A stretch of 64,000 bases of DNA, taken from contig JAUIRK010001056.1 in NCBI GenBank assembly GCA_030549495.1, positions 248,001 through 312,000 of the forward strand, read 5' to 3'. Below are positions 12,701 through 24,600 of this stretch, piece by piece (within the stretch, counting starts at the first letter, position 1; each line of letters opens with the position of its first letter). Position numbers and translations under genes: made by a program. Source of the DNA: Nectonema munidae. Its lineage: Eukaryota; Nematomorpha; Nectonematoida; Nectonematidae. The notes beneath the pieces are model-generated. The model was not told where the DNA came from. It searched no databases and worked only from the letters and a program-made list of their open reading frames with translations.

Positions 12701-15575
12701 AAATTTCATTAAAAAAGAAAGCACTTGATTAGTCTTAAAAATTCGGGTGCTCAAAGAGTTAAAAGCGATTAAAAGCAAATCTCTTTTAACCCTTTAGTGG
12801 CCAGAAAAATCAGACGATATTTATTAAAAAGCAGAAGATTTATATACAAAACTATTTGAAAAAGCAGACGAAGGTAATATTGTTTATGTATCATATATGA
12901 TACACTGGTCACGAAAGGGTTATATACTTCGATATAAAAACAAATAGTTAGCAAATAGGTTGCTAAACAGATCATTTAAATGAGAAATTAGCGCGTTTCA
13001 AATAAAATAGAGCGCACAGCCGGGGACAAGGGAGTGGTGTGGGCGAAGAGGCATAGCCAAATAATGTGTTTAAACTCATAATTGTTTTCTCCATTTTCCC
13101 CTACACCATCCTACAATCAACGCCTCCATCAAGTAATAATTTTTGGCTCCAAAAATGGAGTTGTTTAAAAGTTTGTTTCTTACCAAATAAATTCATGCAT
13201 CCATTGGATACAGTGCTCTCACATGCATACGTAGCGCCACAGGTCAATATTTTAGCAACGTAACAAAATGAATGACAGCTTTCAGGTGTGTTATACTGTG
13301 ACAAAAGGTAGTCATGGCGCTGTATAAATTCATTTCCATTAGAATTGCTAACAAATTTTAATTTTTTTCTCTCATTTGTGACAATTGAGGTGATGTATAT
13401 ACATTTTTTTTTATATTTTCCACTCCAAAGAAGTGTCGTCCTAGGGCATATGCCCCCTCTGTCCCCACGTATGTGAGGGCACTGATAGGATAACTATACC
13501 ACACCTGCTTCCTAGTTATTCATTGAATAGAAAACTCCACGTTTTACTTGCTAATAAACTTACAATTTAAAAAGAGAGAGAGAGAGAGAGAGAGAGAAAA
13601 AAAAATTGAAAAGAGCAATATAAATAAAGTTTTTACAAAGTTTTTCGCGTTTATTTTTCACTATATCCCTGATGGAAGCTATTAATATTTTTTATACCAT
13701 TTTTGGGATTTGGTTGAAAAGCGCTTCAATTGTAAACATCAACTCGCATTATATTTTCTTTCATCTTCTCCATCTTTGTACAAAAGATCAAAAAAGATCT
13801 TCAACGATAACCAATGAACTTGCATCATTTGAAGATGAATTTTACTTTCTTTCTCTTTGAGTTGCAATTTTTTGCCTCACTTCAATTTTTTATTTTGCCA
13901 ATTAATTACAGCTATTAAACTTATTGAGTGCTCACTTTTCGTAGAATGATATACAGCGTATTTGTCAAAAATATTTTAAATCAAATTAAAAAAATGAACT
14001 TACTTGACAACATTGAAAAAGCTTTTGAATAACTTGACGCAAACTTCTTGAAAATCTTCCAATTCTAAAGCCAAGTTGAAGGTCTTGACCCAGGAACAAC
14101 ACTGAAGAATAAATGATGCATACACTTAAACTTACTCACTATGACTTTTCCACGTGTACTCTTTCGTGGATAACACGAGAACCGACTCCTCGTAAAAAAA
14201 CATCCGAAATCCGAAAGCAAACTAAGAAACGATTTAGAGAATTTTTTCAAACATTTTACAGATTTGTATAGAGGTAATAAAAATGATTTTTTAGATGTTT
14301 TCTATTTCATTGGTTTTAGCGCAGGCAGTGATAGGAAATTTTGCGAGGCTTTTAGATACATATTTTTTGGATTACTTACAAAGATTTATGAAAAAATATA
14401 CACCATATTTTAATACTAGAAAATCCCGTTTTATTAATAAATTAGCAAATGGAATAATTTAATATAAAAAAATAATAAAAAATTTCTTACAAAAAATTTA
14501 TAGTTTATTAGTATAAAGTTTATAAAAGTTATTTCAAATTATGGAAAAATTTCTGAAGAAGCCTACATACAAAGTATACTACTAATAAAATAGCTACGAA
14601 AGTGTAACAAGAGTCTATACCTTTCCCTGAGAGTATTTACTCGTAGTAGTAACACTCCCTCAGCTCATTATAGGAAATTTAATTTTTTTCTCTCTGCAAT
14701 GAACTGATTGATTACACTGACAACAACAACATCAATTAGGAGGTTTACCAAAACTATAACAATAATAGATATTATAATTAAGCATATAAATATTATATTT
14801 ACAGTGTATATGACAGGGGCGCACACCCTCAAAATTTTTAGGGGGCGAACTTTTTTTTTATAATTTTCAAAATTTATTCGTTTTACTGCATTAACATCTG
14901 GTGGGGAAGAGGAACATAAGTCTATTTTGTGTTCTAAAGTGTTAGCATCCACTTTTTCAAAGCCCTTGAAGTGAAGCTAGCGCTGGTAGTGAAGCACTCG
15001 AATTCGGTAAACAAAACTATTGGCTGAACAATTGCACAAATTCATGTTTGATAAATAACATAGGAATGTTTTTGCAAAATATTAAATATGGTTTGAAAAG
15101 TTTCAAAAATATCGGTTGTCAAAAAGTCCCACAACATAACAGAACAGTTGATATTACCTTGATGCAAGAAGTTCTGAAGTTGTAAAGTTGAAGAATATCT
15201 TGCTGTCAAACGATACCGTTAGAACGCTAATATGATAGATGTTTGATGACATGTCAGACGTGGTTTTATTGATTCGGAATTCGATTTTCAACTGTTTTGC
15301 TCAGATTGATGAAACGAGGAATGCTGCAAACTTATATGAGCCTTGTGTTTACGTACAATGTGTATATGACAAAAACCTCGTAGACAATTTTTTATTTTGC
15401 GAAACTCACCAATAGAACAACTGTAAGAGAAACATTTGACAAAGTGGGTAATCTTTTTACAGCACATGGTATAAGTCGGAATCTGGCTAAGACAAAATCT
15501 CCAGATGTAATTGGTACTCAGTGCGCCGAGCCATAAAACCATACCCAATGAGTCAGTGGGGGATCCAGAAATCTT

Positions 15576-15613
<38 letters not shown>

Positions 15614-18600
15614 ATACTAATATTATCAAATATTTTACACATTTTATTAGGGAAGAAATTTGAAAACGTATGTAAAATAAATGATTAAAATTATATTACA
15701 AAGTCTTTTCTTCTTTCTTTTTGCTTTGAAAATCGATCAATGACTTCATCAATTTTGATTTCTATTTTAGGGTGGACTCCAACCTTAATTTTTCTTGAAT
15801 AGATTGCTGGTGGGGGGGGGGGGGGGGGCAGGCATCCCCCCTATCCCCCCCCCCCCCCTCTCGGTCCATCCCTGCAATGAGTTGAAAAATGTTTTTAATG
15901 AAGTCAATAAAACAGTGTATTTGATTAAAGCAAAAGCTCCAAGCGATACTATGGAAAGAAATACAACAATTTCTGGAAGGCGAACTAGACATGCATGTAG
16001 AATTTTCGTATATTTCTATCATTTTTAGGGTGAAATTAAGCTGGAATAATTACATTCTTTGACAAGAAAAATTTTGCTCGATTTTTGAACATATTTGTTG
16101 ATGAAAATAAGATTTTGATTTAAAGATGTCCTGGAGGCCATAAAATACCGTGTAGCTTGCCAAGAAATTTCTCTTTATTTTTCTAACCTACAAAAATTTG
16201 AAAAATACTACCAACTTATCAAAAACCTGTTTATAATCTCGATTAGTAATCTGGACTCAAAAGACTTCTTAATTCAAGAACAGTTTATTGATTTTGTTAA
16301 TGATTGAGGAGGTGAAAAAGACGTTTATTTGAAATATCTTATAACGATTTTTCGATTGAAATGAGAGTGTCCTATGCCTGCAAAGTTTGCTCTGAAAGCT
16401 GATTCGAGTTGCCACTACATATGAGTGTGAGCGGGCTTTCTCATGCTACTTGCCATTGAAACCAAATCCCGAAACAGATTGGAAGTGAGTAATGATATGA
16501 AAGTTGCATTGGCCAAAACAGTGCCAAATTTAGACAAAGCAGATGCCATCCATCCCATTGAGATTTAGATTGTTCAGACAATTTTTGAATAAACAATTGT
16601 GTCCATTTTTAGTATAGTAGTTTATATCTTGATTTATTTTTTTTAAATGAGACCCCAAACTATTAAAAAATTATAGTTAGACAGCTACGACGAAAATTTT
16701 TAGAAAGTTTGTGAACAACCCTTCAAGCTCAACAAGGGAACAAAATCATTCATATATGATAGATCACTATATATCAGATTTAGTTATGTCTTTATCCATC
16801 CTTGTTGCCATTTACCAGTTATTGAAACGGATCGTCACAGTCTATCTGTATAGTCTTTTAAATATGCTATACTCTAACCAAGTGAAGGTTTTATACCATG
16901 ACTAAAAATGATCTCTTTTGTAAATGAACTGAATTTTTGGTTGAACCGATTTTATATTTGGTCTTCGAAGATTAAAATTGTCTTTGTCTTCTAAAGACTA
17001 TGAATAGGTTGTATTAGAGGACTCATTGGTAATACAGTCAGACCTCATTTATCTGATAGCTCGACAACCCAACTATCCGATGCAATATAAGATAATTCTC
17101 AGCCTCTCATCTCACTAATTGTGAACAAGCCTAGTTCATATCAAATGAATTCGTTACTCTGTAATCAAATGCATTGTTGCTTAAAATTAAATTTTAAAAT
17201 TTTTACAATGAAATGTTACCAAGCTTGATTAGTAACACAGAAAACAAAGAATCATCTTATATAATCTTCATATTCTACCTACACATATATTCAGTCAGTA
17301 AAGTAAATTGTTTGAAAATTTATTTAGGATATGGGTATCAGCTAGGTAGCCGGGAATTTAAATTTGGCCATTTTAAATAGAAATTGAAGATTTAAAATTT
17401 TTGGAAGAAATATTCTACAAACTTTAAATTTATATAAATTAGCTATTCCAATCCCTAAGTTATACGCGAAAAATGACTAATAGTTAACTTTAGTTCTCAC
17501 CATTGGATGAAAGTGAGGTAATCAAGAACAAATATATTCAGAATGGTTATCCAGGTAGGCTAACTGATGTAGTGCTAGAATAGACCGATAATAGTAATGA
17601 AGTTACAAATACGACTGGAACAGGTAGCAGATGTTTGAACAAAGGGAGAAAAAACATGTATACCTTACTGGGATGAAAGTTTTAATAAATTCATAAAAAA
17701 GGAGTTTAGTAAGTTTGATATTGATATCAATATAATTAATACTAAGAAGAAAACAATGTATGACATATTGAAACCTAAAAAGGATATATATATATATATA
17801 TATATATAGAACCCATTGTTTCGATGATAGGTGTGACATAGTTGCGTGCAATGCTAGAAATGTTATATATAAGATAGAATGCAATTTATGTAATAATTAT
17901 TATACCGGAGAAACGTGTAGACCATTTATTTTCAGATTAAGAGAGCATATTCAAAATATAAAAAATATGGACTTAAAATCACCCCTAGTAATACATTTTT
18001 CAAAACATCATGGAAAGGAAAAGCATTCTATTAGCTAGAGTAATGCTTCTATTGAGATGTTTTGTCAAACGGATAATGAAAGAATAATTAAGGAAATGCT
18101 ACTCCTAGAAAAAAAGAAAGCCCTGAACAAACAATTTTCAAACTCTGTATAATTAAAAATGAGATCTTTCAAATGTAACATCTACAAATCAACATTTCCA
18201 ATACTAATATTATATTTATATATGCGTGTCTCTTTTTTCCATGTCTTTTTCAATTATACATTTCCAACTAATTTTTGGCTTTACATTTCCCAGTTCTTTT
18301 TCCTTCGTATATTCTTCTAAAAAATACATCTTTAGCTGTTGTGTCAAAACCATCTCAGTCTTTCCTTGGATGTTTATCATGTAGAGATTTGCACAATGCA
18401 AATTTTCCCACGTAAAATTTGTCAAGGCATAAAAATTTTTTTTTCAAAAAGCAACTATACGATTTAGGTCTTTTTATATGGATGCTCGGGTAGCACGTGG
18501 AAAAGATGGGAAAAATAAGTCTCATCTTAGGTCTTTTTTTTCTTTTTCAAGCACTACATTTATTTCCTCCACGTCCCAAAGATCATCATTTATCATGGCT

Positions 18601-21600
18601 ATTTTTTTCCCAGCCTACTCATGATTGAACATAATGAATTATATCTCCATCTGGTAAGGTGTTTATAACTATTTTCCCTACAATCCTTTTCCAATCCTTG
18701 ATACTTTTAAAAATTCTGTTGGAATAAGAAATGAATTAAATCTAAGTTAGTTAAACTGATGCAGGAGGTCAAGAAAAATAAAGGTATTCTAGAAAAGATT
18801 GATGAAGTTTTTAAAAAGGCAGCAATCCCAAAATTCAGTGACAAATTAAAATAACAATAATAAGACATGATTTATATTGACCAAAATAGTATGTCCCCTT
18901 TTGATACCTTTAAACGTAGAAAGTTCAAACTTTGAATATTCTTTAAAATTTATGAAGTCATTCCATGATTTTCTATATCACTTCATTTGTTCTCTTGATA
19001 CACGTGAAGTGGAAACGCTTTAATTCCTATCATAATGTGCCGCCCTTTAAATTACTTAACCGTCTTAGCAACATTTGGAGGGAAAGGTGTCAACTTAGTC
19101 AAAAAAAAGTATCCTTTTTTGACTGGCAGATTACACTTATTAAGATAGGGTAATGTGGGGGCTAGCAACAACAACTATTTAAAGTTTGATTGAGTTCATA
19201 ATTTTTGTTTTAATTAACTTTATCATATTCCAATTTCATTTATCAAAATTGGGTCTTTTATTGGCAAAAATTCTAAAAAATTGAAACTTCAAATTGCAAT
19301 ATTTAATTCTAATTGAAATTGTTTTATTACATTACAATCAAAAGAGACGTTTTGGCATTTCAGAAAAATCTCAAGTTATTTATTAAATAAGTGAAAAACA
19401 CTGTGATAAAATCATGTTTTCAAAAAAAATGAAGATGAGAAGAAGTTACCTCTAAAAGATAAAAGACTTTGTTGAAGTTGAAGTTATTCGGGTTTCGAAG
19501 TTCGGCAAATTGCTCAATGAAAAAATTCAAGACATCCTTAAAAATGAATGAATGAAGAAAAGATAATCCTGGATTCGAGATTTTTATTCATATACAATTC
19601 AGAACCCGCAAAAAGTCATGAAGTAAACAATTTAAAACACTTTTGCATACTCATCCAATTGTAAAACATTATAATCTGCTTTAGCTTCTAATAGTAAACT
19701 TATTTTCTAAGAATTTAATAATTGATCAAGTATCTTGGGACATGGTAATTGAAAATGGGGAGGCCTATTTCTACGGCTGACATAATGAACGCAATAACGA
19801 GTATAATTCGTTATTATGCCGAAAACCAGGTTTGACTTTCTAAGTACATCGTATGATGAGTGACTTCTGACAAGCTTATCATAAGAAGAGAAAAAATGTC
19901 AAAACAAGGACACTATGAATCTAGAGTATATGATTGGTTAATAAAATTGATCAATCAAACTTAGTGATTAATGAGATTGAGAGGTGAAAAATATTCACGA
20001 AAAATTGGCATTTTATATGAGTATAGACGTTCAATCATGCGAAACAAGAGAATTATTTCTTGCAACGCATAACACCAAAAATTACATAACATTACATATT
20101 ATTTATATATGTCATTGTTTATTGTTTTCTTTTATTGTAAAATACTCATTTTTGATTTATTTTTTATCGTTGGACATCTGATTTTATCTAAATTCTAAAT
20201 GATGGGATTTTCATAGATTTAATGAAAAATACATTCGCCTTTTTTCGCCATCAAAATGTTAGCCAATATGAGATTGCATTTTAGTTATTACGGTAAAGGT
20301 ACTGTGGAGGGTTTTCATCGAGAAGGCAGATTGCGCCGCTTGTATCGAACTATGAGGAAAGTAGTCTTGATGCAGGATCTAACCTCACTCACGCCCCATC
20401 CCCCCCCCCCCCCTTTTTTTAATCTTTTAAAACTTTTTAAAAAAAAAAATACCTTACCTACAAAATATTGACAATAAAAATATTAAAATCAAACTTTTTA
20501 TTCTACATTTATTTAAATTTTATTTCAATAGACTACCATTTAAAGATTAACAAGAAAAAACGCGCAAAATAATATAAATTGGACTAAAAAATAAAGATAT
20601 GCCTCACTATCGCAGCATCAGCGCCTTCGTCGTGAAAATAACTTCATCTTTGAAGTCATTTTAGGAAGAATTAAAATCATTTCTTTTTTCATTTAGAAAC
20701 TTAAATAATTTCTAACGATTCGCCCTTCTTGCTCCCTAACCCAAAAAATTAGACACTTGTGCGCCTTATTTATTTTATGAATTTCTTTTTTTTTTTTTTA
20801 GTTTTTTTTTTTTAAAAAATAAACGTGTATAGAAATTTGGGTTAAGTTGCGTAAAACCAGAAAAATGCAATTAGATATCAAATTAGTGGATCTACTGCAA
20901 ATTCATTTGGAGAAAAAATTTTGAGAATTGGAAAAATCACATTGAAAAATTGGCATCATATTCTTGGCAGAAGATGACTTGAAATTCTTAAGAAGCCTTA
21001 TATGATCGAGAAGTTGAGAATGTAAAAATGATAGTCCAAAATTTTTGTAAATGATTACTAGTACAATTATATTAGCTAGTATTAATTTATTGTTATTTTA
21101 GTTTTTTAAAAATATAAATTATTATTATTTATTAATAACAACAATAACTAGTCCTTCTTAATAATGAACATCAAGAAAAGAACATACGTTATCCTTTAAT
21201 TATGTTAATAATCCCTGCAGTTACATCTCATCATTATGATTTTTCTCTTGTGTGAATGCATAATTGATTCGAATTTATTAATAAATCTTCTCCATCTTCT
21301 AGTGAGGGGACGATTAATCAAAATCGGTAGCTGCAACAGAGACGAGAATGTTTCCAAACAAGTTACACGACTCCTAAAGCAATTATCTTTAAATGTTATA
21401 TCACTGGAAGTACAAAATTACAAATTTACTAAATACAAAAATTGCATCTCATAAAAATTTTGTGATAAAACGGTCCACTTTTTTCCTTCTACGCCAGCAA
21501 TCCACAGTAAAACGTCCTTTATCTAGGATATGCAGAAGCAGAGTGGATTTTCACTTGAAAATAATGAAAAAATTTTATATTCTATCAGCGCAATCATAAT

Positions 21601-24600
21601 GCTAGAGCTAATTCACCAGTTTATTGTTTGATTTTGTTTTGCTTTTAAAACAACTTGCTCATTTTACAATCAATTTTTTATTGGAATCATCTGATTCCAA
21701 AACAAAAGCAAACTATCAATCAAAAGATGAGCCTTGCCAAACTTCAGAGAGGCATATATATATATATATAATTTACATCCTGTGCAGAAGTGGACTGACT
21801 AGAACAGGGTGGGCAAACTGTGAGCCGCAAGCGACAATTAGCCAAAGAACGCTTTTTATGTTGTCTTCGCTCCATTTAAAAATTTTATTGAAAAGTTAAA
21901 AACGTCAGCTCAAAAATTTGAAAGTTTTATCAAGTTTAAAAACAATTGAAGTTGTTTAATTAAATAAATATATATAAAAAAAATTTAATAAATTTTTCAA
22001 AGGTCGCCAATGATATCAACTGATAATCAAGTTGTAAGAAAAAGAAGAGGAAGATATCATTTTTATTAAGATACTCGTTACGCAGCAACTTTTCAATTAA
22101 ATACTGCCAAAGGATTATAATTCAAAATGCATAAATTAAACATTAAGAACATATTTAACCGGAAAAAATAAAAAAATTAGAAATAAATAAAATATAATAA
22201 AATAAGTTTTTGACATTAGAATAGCAGTAAATTAACTAGATTGTCTTTTTGAATACAAAGATTAGGCTTTAAAAATTTGATTAGTAGTGCCTCCTTAACA
22301 TCCAACCTTGATGAACCTTTGAACGCATAAATCGTAAAACAATCTGATCGATAGGAATCAGCGCAACGCAAATTTGATATGAGATGTTTTTTAAATTGAA
22401 GAAAGACAACCCATATCTTTTTTATATTTCATTGAGCCATTTCTAATACCTGAAGGGACATGTTCTCATTGATTCTGGAATCAAGTCTTTGGGACGATTG
22501 TCTTAATAAAAATGATATCTTCCTCTTCTTTTTCTTACCACTTGATTATCAGTTGATATAAAAAGATATATATAATGTGTGCATAAGTAAATAAAGTAAC
22601 AAAAGTATTCGAAAAAAGGTTTGTCTCAAAATAACGCCTGCTTATCATTTGCTTTAAGCACGTGAGAATTTTTCAAGGAAATATGACATTCAAAATCTTT
22701 ACAGATGTAGGAACTAATCGTAAAAGTTAAGTAGATATACCCTACTTTTTTCCGTTTCAGAAAATTTTACAGCTCTATTTTCCCACCTCAACATTGCGCA
22801 TGCATTTAATTCCGAAAGTGTCCCTAAAGTTAACTACCGAGAAAAAAATCCTTCATTCCCCTCAACATCACCCCTTTTTATCAAGGAATGCGCCAAAGAT
22901 GTTTTGTTTTTACCTTCTTTCAACTTCACGGAAACAATAACGAGTACAATTCGTTATTATGCCGAAAACCAGGTTTCACTTTTTATCCCCCTCTTCTCTA
23001 TATATCGCTTTTTTCTCTTGAAGAATGACGTTCAAACAGCCATAGTCATGCTAGTAATTGTTGCTAATAACGCAGGCTCTTACAAATATATATAATTCCA
23101 TCCTTGAATATTGGTTTACTTCCTATATTGGTATTTTTTAAAAGCTTATTATTTATACTCTTGAAACAAAAACAATTGAACTTATTAAAGTATTAAGGTA
23201 GAGTGGATCTAAAAATAATATCAGGTCCACGACCATAGTAGTGATAATCCCATGTTTTGCCGATGTTAATTCACTCACAGAAAATCCTTAGAAATCCTTC
23301 AGATTGACATCTTTCCATAAAATGAAATATATGAGATGTAGGCGTAACGGAGAGAATTTAATATTCATTGGTACATAGCCAGACAGTAGCATCAAAATGT
23401 TTGGTAACCAACCCGATTAGCTAAATAATTCAGAAGGTGCGTATTTATAGAGATAATGAAAGCTTTTACTGATATAACGTTATTTTCTTTGAAGGGAGTG
23501 TTTGGAGCGTAAAGCCGGAAGATGTCAGCAAGAATGGAAGCAAGCAAAGACTTAACAATCGCGCTTTCATGCTTTAAGAATCCTTCATCTGAGAGATGCA
23601 GTGCCAGAGTTTCATAATTTTCGATTTTGGAGTCTGCTTGATTGAAACTTTGGAAAAACTCTGAACACTTCTGCAGAATGCATTAAAAAATCAAAGAGGA
23701 TAAAAGAGTTTAACTAAATCATCTACGGTGAAACTCTCTATATTGAACACTCCAGGAACTCAAGAAAAGGGTTCATCATATAGAGGAGTCAGAGGCGCGC
23801 ATTGAGGGAGCGAATAGTGGCGACCATCACACTTTACGAAGTTTCACGACTACTCAATAACAAAGGGGCAAAATACTTTCAACACTCCTTATTATTTGAG
23901 CTTGGCACAAAGCTTTAATCCTTTGAGGATCTATGTGTGACAATGTATAAAATTCATTTTTGAAAAGGAAACAGTTGATTGGCTTTAAAATTAATTTAAA
24001 TAATTTTTTTAATCTCCTTCACTATCGCAGCATCAGCGCCTTCGTCGTGAAAATAACTTCATCTTTGAAGGTATTTTAGGAAGAATTAAAATCATTTCTT
24101 TTTTCATTTAGGAACTTAAAATCATTTCTAAAGATTCGCCCTTCTTGCTCCCTAACCCAAAAAATTAGACACTTGTGCGCCTTAATAGAAGTTAGCTATA
24201 AAGAGGATTTGCTTACCGAAATTAATTCAAACTTTTCAAAAGTAGTCAATGTTTCGTATTGTTCATTTTAATTACAGATATTCACTAATGGAGATTTACA
24301 AGTATTTACTTATTATATTTATTTACTGTAAGGACCAGTGGCCCAAGAAATAAAAATGGTCTGCTTTAAATATATAAAATTCCATGGAGAAAGAAGGCAC
24401 ATAATTTTTGCAAATTTTGGTCGCCAAAAGGTTAATGAAATTTAGATTTACATGATTTAGTTTTATCGTAGGATTTAATGACTTTGTTTTGGCATAGCAA
24501 TAAGCAATCATAATAAATGTCAAAAGTTGTAAGAAAATGCAAAAATATCTCTAAATTGTATAATCTTAGTCGTGAACGCTTGATATAACTTAAGTTTAGG

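Noticed and set aside
13013..13482. Complete hAT MITE with ends near 13,018 and 13,481
   Set aside because: The right end looks hAT-like but the left end is weak and the flanking 8-bp sequences do not match.
15288..16028. Proline- or glycine-rich open frames around the poly-G tracts
   Set aside because: Proline/glycine runs are translations of homopolymers in a non-coding MITE.
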